Shown: positions 18,145 to 28,242, counted from the first letter of the stretch. The stretch is 64,000 nucleotides of DNA from Psychrobacter piscatorii (GCF_904846415.1 NZ_CAJHAR010000017.1:1-64000); one strand, 5' to 3'. Program-made: numbers and translations. Notes: generated from the sequence alone by a model not told the origin.

Positions 18145-19050
18145 TTATAGTATGTTTGCTCGAACCAACGCTTCATCAATAGTCGCATGATGCTGCTCTG
18201 CCAACCAAACGAGTGGTAAGCGAATACCTTTATCGATAATACCCATTTTATGTAGGGCGTATTTCGCTGGAATAGGGCTTGATTCGATAAATAAGTCACG
18301 ATGTAAGTGCTTGACCACATCGTGGATTTTGTCAGCGGCCTCAAAATCACCGCGCAAGCCAGCAGCGAAAGTCTCGCTCATGGCTTTTGGCGCTACGTTG
18401 GCAGTCACTGAGATATTGCCTTTACCGCCTACTTTTAGTAGATCAAGCGCTGTGCCATCATCACCAGACAATACGACCATTCTGTCGCCAACGGCTTTAA
18501 TCAATTGCTCACCGCGACCAACAGAGCCTGTTGCATCTTTGATAGCAACGATATTGTCGATATCGCACAAACGCTCAACCGTGTCTTGTGCAATATCAAC
18601 GACTGTACGTCCAGGCACGTTGTAGAGCATCTGGGGAATATTGACGGCTTTGGCGATGGCTTGATAATGCTGAAACAAGCCTTCTTGTGGCGGCTTATTG
18701 TAATAAGGAGCAACCAACAACGCACAATCTGCACCAGCATCTGCTGCATCTTGAGTCAGCTTAATCGCTTCCATGGTGTTATTAGCGCCAGTACCCGCAA
18801 TAACTGGCACGCGACCTTTGACATGCTGGATAAAATAGCGAATGACATCGCTATGCTCTTGCATTGATAGGGTTGCCGACTCACCAGTGGTACCAACAGC
18901 AACGAGGCAATGTGTGCCCTGCTCTATCTGCCAGTCTATGAGGTCAGCCAGACGTTTATAATCAACTGTACCGTCAGGGTGCATGGGCGTTACCAAGGCT
19001 ACCATTGAGCCTTGTAATCGGGTTTTGATCTCGTCGTATGCTGTGCTCAT
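18145..19050 (-). CDS. dapA: 4-hydroxy-tetrahydrodipicolinate synthase
   Basis: Condenses pyruvate with aspartate semialdehyde in lysine and meso-diaminopimelate synthesis. The TIM-barrel aldolase features are intact: GTTGESATL (substrate site), the tyrosine in QMLYNVPGRT, and IVAIKDATG with the Schiff-base lysine. The 301 residues are of normal length. It is first in the dapA-bamC-like-purC cluster. Confidence 0.97.
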   Translation of the reverse strand: MSTAYDEIKTRLQGSMVALVTPMHPDGTVDYKRLADLIDWQIEQGTHCLVAVGTTGESATLSMQEHSDVIRYFIQHVKGRVPVIAGTGANNTMEAIKLTQDAADAGADCALLVAPYYNKPPQEGLFQHYQAIAKAVNIPQMLYNVPGRTVVDIAQDTVERLCDIDNIVAIKDATGSVGRGEQLIKAVGDRMVVLSGDDGTALDLLKVGGKGNISVTANVAPKAMSETFAAGLRGDFEAADKIHDVVKHLHRDLFIESSPIPAKYALHKMGIIDKGIRLPLVWLAEQHHATIDEALVRANIL

Positions 19051-19493
19051 AACCGTGCCTTACTGTATTATCCTAGCTTTTATCAAAGCTGTCACATGAT
19101 AGGTCGTTTGCAAGTGCCAAATATTGATATGCGTCGATAAACGCTAATGGCCAATCCTTGCTTGATGTTAATGCTGAAATTTTCTTTATTATCATAACGT
19201 TTACATTATAAGTTACTGCGTATTCAAGTAAGTATTAGCATTATCGATGCCAGTGACCGCGGATACCTATTGCGCCATAAAATATAATAATAAAAACGCC
19301 TGCTAGTGTAGCATATTTTGATTTGACCGCTATCAATCAATTGATGCTGCAATCATAAATCAAAGGTCAAAAAGAGACTTTTGTATTACCAAAAATCATA
19401 AATATAAGCTCAGAGCTCTATCAATAAACAAACGCCAAACTTAATAGCTAGTTTAGCGTAATGAATCAGCACTGATAAGTCTTTTGATTAATG
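19051..19493. other. Intergenic region upstream of dapA
   Basis: About 440 bases with no gene seen. It should hold the dapA promoter. No terminator was evident for the metallophosphoesterase-like gene or its neighbours here. Confidence 0.4.
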
Positions 19494-20702
19494 TTAACGA
19501 ATCGTCAACACATCGATGGTGGGACGATATAATCGAAAAGGGAGGCCTCGCGTGCCAATACCACTACTGACGAATATCTGTGCACTAGCATGCTGATATA
19601 AACCGCGTTGCTTACCCATTCGGCTGTTACTCAGCAATGTTGACTGCTGACTACTGCGCTCAATATTTTTTTGCTTTTGTGCCAGCCAAATATTTTTTTG
19701 AATATTTTTTGCAGCACCCGCAATTAATAATGGTCTTGGCTGCAGTGATTTTGGCAGATCGCTAATACTATCGAATCGTGAAGCTAAAATAATAACGGGA
19801 TTAGTAGCATTAGCAATTTCACTGCCAAATACTGCCTTTTCAGCTGTGTTTTTCCCCTCAGTTTCGGTAGATGGTTTAGGAATATCTTGCCAGCCGCAAA
19901 GTATCGCTACGATCGGATCATCTCCTACAAAACGTTTTCTAACAATGTGTTTATCACTATTTTTAGTATTTAGCCGCTGCTCTACTGACCGTTCTTTATT
20001 AGCTCCGCTACATTTAATCGGTAATGAAGTACATTGTTGGCCGATATAACTGATATCAAGCACATCAAAGGTACTGGCCAAAGTGTCTTCTAGCAAGGGC
20101 TGACCTTGCTTAGTCGTATTCATTGATTGATAACGCAAATCTGAGGTACTCATCACCGTATAAACAGGTTTGTTGACACCTTTGAACAACATAAGCTGCC
20201 CAACCAAATCCGCACTTGGATAATATAGCCAATCACCAGTAATCAGGACTGCATCCGCTGACAAGGCATTAATAGTGGCAACAAGTTTGCGGATATGACG
20301 TGGCTTGCCACCATATATCCCAATACGTAAATCCGCCAGTACGGCTACTTTAAGAGGGGTAGATAAATCCAAGTCAACTGCATGATGCTCCAACCGTAAA
20401 CGATTGGGTTGTACAATCACGGTATAAAAATACAGCCCCATTAACAATACAGACGTCAATACTATAGCCCATGACAGCTGAGCTAGCATCGGTGTTAGCT
20501 CACTAGACCAAACCACGACCAGCAATACAGCCCAAATAGGCATGGTATAAGCTGCATAATATAATGCTAGCTTGAACCAAATGCGCATAAACCGATTGGT
20601 CGGATTGGTATTGAACGTTTGTAACCCTGACCACAGTGCGATATACGCGAGCAGTGCTGCTGCCACAGAGATAATTAGCGTATAAAGAGCGGGGTCAGTC
20701 AT
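19494..20702 (-). CDS. Membrane-anchored metallophosphoesterase-like protein, catalytic residues lost
   Basis: A 402-residue protein with three N-terminal membrane helices (about 5-25, 41-65, 76-97) and a C-terminal domain laid out like YaeI/YkuE metallophosphoesterases. The domain order is recognisable, ending in SSGIGTRGLPFRLYRPTIDV. The metal-binding motifs are degenerate: DLH is DLR (124-126), GNHD is STSD (185-188), and the GHTHGGQ segment appears as AGAAKNIQK. Only GDW (156-158) retains its aspartate. It is therefore probably not a phosphatase. The reading frame is intact, so it may be retained for another role. Confidence 0.75.
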   Translation of the reverse strand: MTDPALYTLIISVAAALLAYIALWSGLQTFNTNPTNRFMRIWFKLALYYAAYTMPIWAVLLVVVWSSELTPMLAQLSWAIVLTSVLLMGLYFYTVIVQPNRLRLEHHAVDLDLSTPLKVAVLADLRIGIYGGKPRHIRKLVATINALSADAVLITGDWLYYPSADLVGQLMLFKGVNKPVYTVMSTSDLRYQSMNTTKQGQPLLEDTLASTFDVLDISYIGQQCTSLPIKCSGANKERSVEQRLNTKNSDKHIVRKRFVGDDPIVAILCGWQDIPKPSTETEGKNTAEKAVFGSEIANATNPVIILASRFDSISDLPKSLQPRPLLIAGAAKNIQKNIWLAQKQKNIERSSQQSTLLSNSRMGKQRGLYQHASAQIFVSSGIGTRGLPFRLYRPTIDVLTIR

Positions 20703-20929
20703 ATTTACCTAGCAGCTGTGTGAGATTATGAGTCTATCAGGCGACTCATACCATATTAGAACGTATTAAGCGATCACCAAACCACTCTATGAGTAACTTT
20801 AGAATGAGAAAGCACCCTCAATGGTTTGGTAAAAAATTCAACATTATAGAGGCCGACCTCTATGTCGGACAAGCACAATTATTGACGTGCCCTGCTATAA
20901 CGATATCAGTAATGCTCTGATAAAGATAT

Positions 20930-22384
20930 CTACTCAATACGCAGACCAATAATAGCAGGGATACCTTGGCGGATGACCTCTATAGTCACAACGCCTTTCT
21001 TTGGTAAAGAAGAGATCGCACCAGAGAAGTCCGTTACCTTTTTAATAGGCTTTTGATGAAAGTTAGTAATAACATCACCTGCCAAAATACCTGAGCGGGC
21101 AGCAAGTCCTGTCGGATCAACGGTGGTAACCAAAATACCCGTTTTATTATCTGCAGCGATTTCTGCTTGTTCATCCTCGGTTAAATCACGCAAGCGTAAG
21201 CCCAGTTGTACATCATTGCTCTGCTGATCCCCACTTTGGGCTCTCACATCGTTAGGTGCATAAGCGAGCTTACCGCTAATGATCATCTGCTTACCATTGC
21301 GCTGAATCTGTGCGCGAAATGGATCGCTTGGCTTTGCTCGATTGAGCAAATTCAATAAGTCAGAGGCTCGCATGATTTGTACATTATTGTACTGCAAGAT
21401 AATATCACCAGGTTTTAGACCTGCTTTTTGTGCTGGCGAGTCTGGAGAAACACGGGTCAGCAAAGCGCCTTGGGGTTTATCCAATTTATAAGCTTCGGCC
21501 AGGTTACGGTCGATATCTTGGGGATAGATACCTAAATATGCGCGAGCGACTTCACCACTGGTCTTTAATTGCTCATAGATATCCATAGCAGCATCAATCG
21601 GGATAGAGAACGATAGTCCCATGTAGCCGCCCGTCCCACTAAATATACGCGAGTTGATACCAATCACTTCGCCGCGCTGATTAAATAGAGGGCCACCTGA
21701 GTTACCAGGGTTCAGCGCCACGTCGGTTTGAATGAACGGCACACTGGTTTCGCGTGAGAAGCTGCGTGACTTGGCACTGACGATGCCAGCGGAGGCTGAA
21801 TAATCAAAACCAAATGGTGAACCAATGGCTAGTACAGGCTCACCTACTTTTAAGCTGTTTGAGTCGCCAATCGGTAGCGCGGGGAACTGATTGCCTTCAA
21901 CTTTTAGTACAGCCACATCTGAGCGCTCGTCACTACCAATCAAGGTTGCATCAAGCTCGGTTCTATCATTAAGTGTGACGGTGATTTTGTCAGCGCCCTC
22001 AATGACGTGATGGTTGGTCAGCATGTAGCCGTCAGATGTGACAAAAAAGCCCGTACCATAAGCATGCTCTATCGCTGGCGTGACTGCTCGATCAGGAATG
22101 CGCACCCGATCGCCAAAAAACTGCCGCAACACTTCAGCCGTTTGCGCCTTAGCAAGCTCAGCCTCACTGACTGTCTTGGTGACGTTGACGCGTGCCACTG
22201 CTGGCGTCACTTGTTGAACTAGGCCAGAAAAATCAGCCGTGGTCACAGCCGCATGGGCATTGCTCATTGTGGTGACATTGATACTAGCCACCATCGCCGT
22301 ACTCACAGCGAGTGCCAACGCACTGCGCTGTAACCAAAGTCGCATATCGACAGTGGTTTGTGCTTTAAACATATTGATAGGCAT
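20930..22384 (-). CDS. Do-like periplasmic serine protease, DegP/DegQ/MucD family
   Basis: Periplasmic protease and chaperone of the HtrA family. A signal peptide ending near NAHA|AV is followed by a trypsin-like domain with catalytic His in TNHHV, Asp in RSDVAVLK and Ser in NPGNSGGPL, then two PDZ domains. It degrades misfolded envelope proteins. The frame is open to 22408; I prefer the ATG at 22384 because GGGGG lies just upstream, giving 484 residues. Single-gene transcription unit. DegP, DegQ and MucD cannot be told apart from the sequence alone. Confidence 0.92.
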   Translation of the reverse strand: MPINMFKAQTTVDMRLWLQRSALALAVSTAMVASINVTTMSNAHAAVTTADFSGLVQQVTPAVARVNVTKTVSEAELAKAQTAEVLRQFFGDRVRIPDRAVTPAIEHAYGTGFFVTSDGYMLTNHHVIEGADKITVTLNDRTELDATLIGSDERSDVAVLKVEGNQFPALPIGDSNSLKVGEPVLAIGSPFGFDYSASAGIVSAKSRSFSRETSVPFIQTDVALNPGNSGGPLFNQRGEVIGINSRIFSGTGGYMGLSFSIPIDAAMDIYEQLKTSGEVARAYLGIYPQDIDRNLAEAYKLDKPQGALLTRVSPDSPAQKAGLKPGDIILQYNNVQIMRASDLLNLLNRAKPSDPFRAQIQRNGKQMIISGKLAYAPNDVRAQSGDQQSNDVQLGLRLRDLTEDEQAEIAADNKTGILVTTVDPTGLAARSGILAGDVITNFHQKPIKKVTDFSGAISSLPKKGVVTIEVIRQGIPAIIGLRIE

Positions 22385-23220
22385 ATTGTCCCCCATATAG
22401 ATGGTCATTATTATTGTTGGTAATTAGCTGATGGTGATACTCGATAACGTCTTATCTGACGCACATAACCCCAATAGTTATTGGTCAGCGTTCTTATATT
22501 TGCTTATATCGTTATACTCATATTACACGATGGTATTCGTACTATGCACCGATTTCATATATGTTTTACCGCTAGGCTGATATAGTAACGATCATATCAG
22601 CCCCGTTTTTATACTTATTTAATAAAAATCAGGGTTGTTGGCTTTGGTAAACATGAACCCTCAGCGCCAATATATGGTCTCTGATTGGCCTCATATTATT
22701 ATCGTCTTGGCGGTGTGCATGACCAACGTAGCTACTGTATGATGAACAAAACGTTATCTTGCCATTGTTTCCATAATGCAGGATAACCCAAGGCATGGTT
22801 ATTTCATACTGACTTTGTACAATTTTGTGGCGGCGCGCTGATATCGTGGCAGGCGCTATATACATGTATATGAATCAAACCATGTTATGATAGCAAGCAA
22901 AACAAATCATAAAACAAACAAAAGTCAATTAGTAAAAATACTATCGACTACTTGTTTATCAAGCTGGCTATCATCACCCTTGTTTTCCATCTTTTGCATT
23001 TCTAGACCCACATTATTCGTCTAGGACTGCTTTTGTCTTTGCTACTTTATAGTATATATATCATATCTAGCTCATGTTGTGATTCATGATGGCTATCAGT
23101 GCTATGACCCAGATAAGATAAGTAATGATAGCAACTTATTATGAAGTGAACGGTAGCGACTATCTTATGGCAGCTATTTGATAGATATAAAATATGACAA
23201 GATTACAAAAGGATTAATTT
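22385..23220. other. Long divergent intergenic region
   Basis: About 830 bases between the protease gene and the antiporter gene. Open frames here (for example 22629-22865 on the - strand) have no family resemblance or convincing ribosome-binding site. No repeat or operator was recognised. Confidence 0.45.
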
Positions 23221-25524
23221 ATGGATACCGCCCTATTGCTATCCGGCGTGGTTGGGATTGGCATTGCCGCCCAATGGCTGGCTTGGTATTTGAAGCAACC
23301 GTCCATTTTATTTTTATTATTGATTGGTATTATCGTCGGACCAGTACTGGGCGTATTTGACCCTGATTTGGTACTGGGCGAGTTGATGTTTCCCTTCATC
23401 TCATTAGGTGTTGCGATTATCCTATTTGAGGGCTCGCTAACTCTAGAATTCGATGAAATCAAACAACACGGTACCGTGGTGCAAATGCTGGTATCGGTTG
23501 GTGTGCTTATCACTATCGCTATCGTAGCACTATCGACTTATTTATTATTTGATGTCGATCCATTGATTGCACTCCTATTCGGTGCGCTGGTCTGCGTGAC
23601 TGGTCCAACGGTCATTATGCCGCTGTTGCGTAGCGTGCGCCCCAATAAAACGATATCTAACATCCTAAAATGGGAAGGTATTATCATTGATCCAATCGGC
23701 GCAATCGCCGTGGTATTGGTCTATGAATATATCATCTCAGGCGGTGAAGCCAGTAGTATCTTACTATTTGCCAAAATTGTCATATTGGCAACCGCACTTG
23801 GTATGGCAGGCGCTTGGTTGCTTGCCTTCCTCATGCGTCGTCATATGGTTCCTGAGTTTTTGCGAAACGTTTTTACCCTTGCATTCGTCTTGGTCTTGTT
23901 TTCGGTATCAAATCATTTGGAGCATGAATCAGGATTATTGACCGTGACCGTACTGGGTGTGGCTTTGGCAAACTGGCCAAAATTCCCACGCGAGACGATT
24001 TTGGAGTTCAATGAGTCTTTAACCGTTCTGCTCATCTCTGTGCTATTTATTATTTTGGCGGCTCGTGTGGAGCTGGCAAGTTTATTGAGCGTAGGTTTTG
24101 CAGGTCTGGTGCTCCTTGCTATTGTCATGTTTGTGGCGCGCCCACTGTCGGTCTGGGCGTCCTCTATCGGCTCCAACCTAAAAACCAACGAAAAGCTGAT
24201 GATCAGCTGGATTGGCCCTCGCGGTATCGTCGCTGCTGCTATCTCCTCACTGTTTGCGATTCGTTTGCAAGAGTATGATATTCAGGGTGTTGAGCTGCTT
24301 GTACCACTGGTATTTATGGTCATCATTGGCACGGTGATGATTCAAGGTCTGGGTGCAAAGGTGGTCGGCAACTTGCTGGGCGTACGTGAGCCTGAGACCA
24401 ACGGTATTCTTATCGTCGGCTCAAACCCGATTGCACTACTCATCGCTACTTCTCTTAAAGAGCAAGGCTTCGACGTCATCGTCGCGCATAATAACTATAC
24501 CAATATTGCGCGCGCGCGCATGAGCGGACTACGTACTTACTTTGGCAATCCTATCTCTGATCACGCTGATCACCATCTTGATCTGATCGGTATCGGTCGT
24601 TTGTTTGCGATGAGTATGGACAAAGAGATGAATACCTTGTCTGAGATTCATTATCGTCATGAATTTGGCGAACGTAAGCTATACCGTCTCAAGTTCAGTG
24701 ATGAAAAAGTCAGAAGTGAGCGCGACGACAAGCAGTCCAATTTTCACTCACAGTGGCTATTTGGCAAAGATGTGACGTACACCAAGCTTGCTAGTATGCT
24801 GTCCAAAAAAGCCCGCATCAAAATCACCAACATCACTGACAGCTATAGCTTTGAGCAGTATAAAGCGGATAACAAGCAGTTTGTGCCGCTGTACACCATA
24901 GATAAAGAAGGCAAGCTGCATGTCATTACTGATAAGTTCGACGGTACAGTGCCGCGTGATCGCAAGCTTATCTCACTGGTCGTGGATGATGAAGTACAGC
25001 CAAAACCAGTAGACGTAACACCAAAGCAAGAGCAAGCTCGGATGGTCGCCGATGCTAATTTTGAATCGAGCTCAAAAGCACCTGAAAAGCGTAAAGAAAA
25101 AGAGCTGAGCAGTGACAGCACTCAAAAAGCAGAACCAGAGACAACCACTGACATTGCTAAAAACGCTGAGAAAAGTACCGCGAGCGTGAGTAGTGGCGTA
25201 GATAAGTCGTCTAATATCGCGTCAGTAGCGACGGATGATAAAGCTGTGGCGCCAAAAGCCGTCTCAAATGATACGGCGAACAAAGGTGTGATGTCAGCAA
25301 ACTCGACAGCGACCTCGAAAACCAAAACGTCTAGTAATAGTAATACCAATGGTAATGGCAACGCGCCTAAAAACAAAAAGGGAGCGCTTGATCCCAATCG
25401 CCTCCCTGACTCTGGTCAAGACAATGCTACTCATTCGACTGCCAAAACTGACACTGACGCTTCTAGCGCGGTTGAGAAAGAAGCCGAGCAGAGTGAGCTG
25501 AATGACAAAAATAGTGATAAATAA
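23221..25524 (+). CDS. Sodium:proton antiporter (CPA1/NhaP type) with TrkA-N domain
   Basis: Inner-membrane cation:proton antiporter of 767 residues. Residues about 1-390 hold a dozen hydrophobic helices with VTGPTVIMPLLRSV and WEGIIIDPIGAIAVV, the conserved core of this family. A cytoplasmic TrkA-N-like nucleotide-binding domain follows from about 395 (NGILIVGSNPIALLIATSL). The last 150 or so residues are Ser/Thr/Lys/Asp-rich and low-complexity, which is unusual for the family. AAAGGATTAATTT precedes the ATG. Substrate (Na+ or K+) is not determined by sequence. Confidence 0.9.
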   Translation: MDTALLLSGVVGIGIAAQWLAWYLKQPSILFLLLIGIIVGPVLGVFDPDLVLGELMFPFISLGVAIILFEGSLTLEFDEIKQHGTVVQMLVSVGVLITIAIVALSTYLLFDVDPLIALLFGALVCVTGPTVIMPLLRSVRPNKTISNILKWEGIIIDPIGAIAVVLVYEYIISGGEASSILLFAKIVILATALGMAGAWLLAFLMRRHMVPEFLRNVFTLAFVLVLFSVSNHLEHESGLLTVTVLGVALANWPKFPRETILEFNESLTVLLISVLFIILAARVELASLLSVGFAGLVLLAIVMFVARPLSVWASSIGSNLKTNEKLMISWIGPRGIVAAAISSLFAIRLQEYDIQGVELLVPLVFMVIIGTVMIQGLGAKVVGNLLGVREPETNGILIVGSNPIALLIATSLKEQGFDVIVAHNNYTNIARARMSGLRTYFGNPISDHADHHLDLIGIGRLFAMSMDKEMNTLSEIHYRHEFGERKLYRLKFSDEKVRSERDDKQSNFHSQWLFGKDVTYTKLASMLSKKARIKITNITDSYSFEQYKADNKQFVPLYTIDKEGKLHVITDKFDGTVPRDRKLISLVVDDEVQPKPVDVTPKQEQARMVADANFESSSKAPEKRKEKELSSDSTQKAEPETTTDIAKNAEKSTASVSSGVDKSSNIASVATDDKAVAPKAVSNDTANKGVMSANSTATSKTKTSSNSNTNGNGNAPKNKKGALDPNRLPDSGQDNATHSTAKTDTDASSAVEKEAEQSELNDKNSDK

Positions 25525-25583
25525 ACTCTGTCGTTATTTACTCGCTAACGTCATAATCGGTTAAATAATAAACTACCATCAAT

Positions 25584-25659
25584 AAAAAGCCCCTGATATG
25601 AACTGACCCCCATAAGTTGTGTCCAACTTATGGGGGTCAGTTCATATCAGGGGCTTTTT
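25584..25659. repeat. Perfect 36-bp inverted repeat carrying IS3-type ends; terminator
   Basis: Two perfect 36-base arms (25584-25619 and 25624-25659) flank a 4-base loop. The outer AAAAAGCCCCTGATA and TATCAGGGGCTTTTT make an intrinsic terminator between antiporter and tmk. The inner part is unusual: each arm contains TGAACTGACCCCCATAAG, and read leftward from 25645 it continues TTGGACA, which resembles the terminal repeat of IS3/IS150-type insertion sequences. It may be two abutting transposon ends with nothing between them. Confidence 0.75.
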
Positions 25660-25724
25660 ATTTTTATTACATCTGCTTGATTATTAAATTTACTTACAAG
25701 ATAAAAATGCTCACTCAAATATGA

Positions 25725-26456
25725 TTATTTAACATCAAATTTGTCTACGACTGCCTGCCATATCCGCGCGCTCACTTCATCAGTACTGCCTGACGCATCG
25801 ATACGCTGTATGCGCTCAGGATGAGAGCTTGCAAGCCGACTAAAACCGGTATGTACCCAAGTGAAGAATTCCATCGCTTGCTGCTCAAAGCGATCTGCTG
25901 CGCTGCGCTTATTGGCGCGAGCCATGCCCTCTGATACTGGCAAATCAAGCCATAAAGTCAGCTCAGGTAATTGTGTCACAAACTGCTCGATCAGCGTCTC
26001 AATATTGGTCAGCATAGCTTTATCACCATGTCTGCGTCCAAAGCCCTGATACGCAATAGTAGAGTCCGTAAACCTATCACAGATTACCCATGTGCCGCGT
26101 TGTAGCGCAGGCAGGATAACTTGCTGCATATGATCACAGCGCGCCGCAAACAATAATAAAAGCTCTGTATCATCTTCAATTTCAGTTGTAGGGTCTAGCA
26201 ATATATCGCGCAGTCGCTCAGCAAACGGACTACCACCCGGCTCGCGAGTACGAAGGTATTGAATACCATTTTTCTCTAGTTGCAAGCAGAGCTGTTCAAT
26301 CGCAGTGGTTTTTCCGACGCCTTCAGTTCCTTCAAAACTAATAAACCGTCCTACAGTAGGTGCGTTCGTCGTTTGTGAAGCATTTGATTGAGGTAGCGTG
26401 GACGATACTGTACTCGTCTGTGCGGATGACGCGTTGTTCTGTATAGGTACTGACAT
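25725..26456 (-). CDS. tmk: Thymidylate kinase
   Basis: Phosphorylates dTMP to dTDP. The P-loop SFEGTEGVGKTT begins near residue 41, followed by the RTREPGG motif and the DRF/TDSTIAYQG region. At 243 residues it is longer than usual because of a roughly 36-residue Ser/Thr/Asn/Gln-rich N-terminal tail. AAGG lies eight bases before the chosen ATG, supporting the long start. It lies about 90 bases downstream of mltG, as in the conserved pabC-mltG-tmk-holB cluster; holB is not adjacent here. Confidence 0.95.
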   Translation of the reverse strand: MSVPIQNNASSAQTSTVSSTLPQSNASQTTNAPTVGRFISFEGTEGVGKTTAIEQLCLQLEKNGIQYLRTREPGGSPFAERLRDILLDPTTEIEDDTELLLLFAARCDHMQQVILPALQRGTWVICDRFTDSTIAYQGFGRRHGDKAMLTNIETLIEQFVTQLPELTLWLDLPVSEGMARANKRSAADRFEQQAMEFFTWVHTGFSRLASSHPERIQRIDASGSTDEVSARIWQAVVDKFDVK

Positions 26457-26542
26457 GATATGACCTTATGTCATTAATGAGCGCTATCGTTAGATTATAG
26501 CGCTCAATAAACGATAAGTTTTATAAGAGATAACGAAGTTAT

Positions 26543-27823
26543 TTATTGCGGCGGTGTTTGAGATTTTTTCTCACGCATGACGCTCAGATAGTCTTTTACC
26601 GCTTGGTTGTGCTCAGCCAAGCTATTGGTAAATTTGTGTCCGCCGTTACCGGTTGCCACAAAGTAAAGGGCGTCGCTATCGGCAGGATGCAAGGTTGCTT
26701 CGATAGAAGCAGCAGATGGCAGCGCGATTGGCGTTGGCGGTAAGCCATCAATCTGATAGGTATTATAAGACGTTTTTTCATCGATGTCTTTGCGGCGGAT
26801 ATTACCATCATAACGGCTACCCATACCATAAATGATGGTCGGATCGGTCTGCATACGCATGTTTTTAACCAAGCGATTTCTAAACACGGCAGAGACTAGC
26901 GGACGCTCTTCTGGTACGCTGGTTTCTTTTTCGATGATAGATGCCATTACTAATGCTTCGTAAGGGCTATTATAAGGTAGGTCAGGCGCACGATTTACCC
27001 ACGCATCAGTCAGCGCTTTTTGCTGGCGTTTATATAGGTCCGTGAGCACTTTTTTATCGCTCGTCCCTTCACCATAATAATAGGTATCAGGTGCAAACCA
27101 ACCTTCAAGATTATGATTGACGATAGGATCACTGCTATTAGTCACACTATCTGGCAATATACCAGCCAAATCTAACGCTTGTGCAATGCTGGCATTATCA
27201 CTGTCTGCGGTCAGCACTTCTTTTTCGATATTGTCATTATCACGCAGCGCTTGATACAAATCTTTTGAGGTTTTGCCTTCGATGATTTGCACCTTTACCA
27301 TGGCTGCTTTTGCGCCCTGCTCTAATATTTGCAGTGCCTCAGCAATGGTTGGATTTTCAGGTAATTGATAGATACCTGCATGCAAAGGCGCATCGACTTG
27401 CGACTTGATATATAGCTTGGCTACGCTGGCCGAAAACAGCGGAATCTGATTTTGCCACTGCGGCAATAGGCCATAATACGTCTGACCTTGCTCAATCGTG
27501 ACCATTTGCTGTGGCTGCTCGATACGACCAAATAAGGTCTGATAAACCATGACTAAGAAAAACGCGGCAATGAGCCCTAGCACCAGCAATACCTGATAAC
27601 CGCGCTGCATAAAAAACGAGGGATTGTTGACTTTATATTGACGCGGTTTGCTGTTGCCACTGATCAGCGAGACATTGGTTGCTGGCGTGTCTTCCACCCT
27701 ATTTACCACTGGTTGCGCGTCCGGTAGCGTGGTGTCTACACGCTCCTCGACTGTGCCATCTTGATTATTGGATGGCGACTCATTGGGACGTTCAGGTGGT
27801 GTATTGGGTGTGGGCTTGCTCAT
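26543..27823 (-). CDS. mltG: Endolytic murein transglycosylase MltG
   Basis: Inner-membrane lytic transglycosylase thought to terminate nascent peptidoglycan strands. A cytosolic Pro/Asn/Thr-rich tail of about 85 residues precedes one transmembrane helix (VLLVLGLIAAFFLVMVY). The periplasmic YceG domain follows, with the catalytic glutamate in ASIIEKET and the family ends TDPTIIYGMG and GLPPTPIALPS. The tail is longer than in E. coli MltG. Its usual upstream partner pabC is separated from it here by the dpn cassette. Confidence 0.95.
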   Translation of the reverse strand: MSKPTPNTPPERPNESPSNNQDGTVEERVDTTLPDAQPVVNRVEDTPATNVSLISGNSKPRQYKVNNPSFFMQRGYQVLLVLGLIAAFFLVMVYQTLFGRIEQPQQMVTIEQGQTYYGLLPQWQNQIPLFSASVAKLYIKSQVDAPLHAGIYQLPENPTIAEALQILEQGAKAAMVKVQIIEGKTSKDLYQALRDNDNIEKEVLTADSDNASIAQALDLAGILPDSVTNSSDPIVNHNLEGWFAPDTYYYGEGTSDKKVLTDLYKRQQKALTDAWVNRAPDLPYNSPYEALVMASIIEKETSVPEERPLVSAVFRNRLVKNMRMQTDPTIIYGMGSRYDGNIRRKDIDEKTSYNTYQIDGLPPTPIALPSAASIEATLHPADSDALYFVATGNGGHKFTNSLAEHNQAVKDYLSVMREKKSQTPPQ

Positions 27824-27993
27824 GGCAACTCGCGAGGCAGATGTTTGCTAGAATTTAGCACTGAACCGTACGATTTTCAATGGTATTTGCTTAGCTTATG
27901 CATTAACTTGGTCTATACACTGATTTATTTGGCTCAATATTCCCACCTTTTACTGGTATTTTTATCACTGTCCATCAACGTTGACACTTTATT
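27824..27993. promoter_or_regulatory. Divergent spacer between mltG and the dpnI-like gene
   Basis: 170 bases must supply promoters for mltG, now cut off from pabC, and for the dpn genes. It is T-rich. I could not place -35 and -10 elements with confidence, and no good ribosome-binding site precedes the dpnI-like ATG. Confidence 0.35.
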
Positions 27994-28236
27994 ATGAATC
28001 TACATTTTGACCGAAGACTCGCTACAAACTATCGCTCTAAATCACAGATTATTCGTGTTCTCAGTGAAGCATGGGTGACGGAAAATGGTTACTGTCCTAA
28101 TTGTAGCGAGCAGCCTTTGACCGAATTTGCTAATGGTAAACCGGTCGCTGATTTTTACTGCGCGCATTGTAATGAGCAATATGAGCTAAAAAGTAAAAAA
28201 GCCAAACTCAGCAACATCGTTAATGATGGCGCTTAA
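27994..28236 (+). CDS. N-terminal fragment of DpnI-like endonuclease (80 residues)
   Basis: Carries the zinc site (C34, C37, C56, C59) and the PD-(D/E)xK residues D53, E64 and K66 but ends at residue 80, part-way through the catalytic domain. No clear ribosome-binding site is visible before the ATG. Alone it is unlikely to fold as an active nuclease; this is inference. Confidence 0.6.
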   Translation: MNLHFDRRLATNYRSKSQIIRVLSEAWVTENGYCPNCSEQPLTEFANGKPVADFYCAHCNEQYELKSKKAKLSNIVNDGA

Positions 28237-28242
28237 ACGACG

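Noticed and set aside
22629..22865. 78-codon - strand frame in the protease/antiporter spacer
   Set aside because: No ribosome-binding site and no recognisable domain; likely chance.
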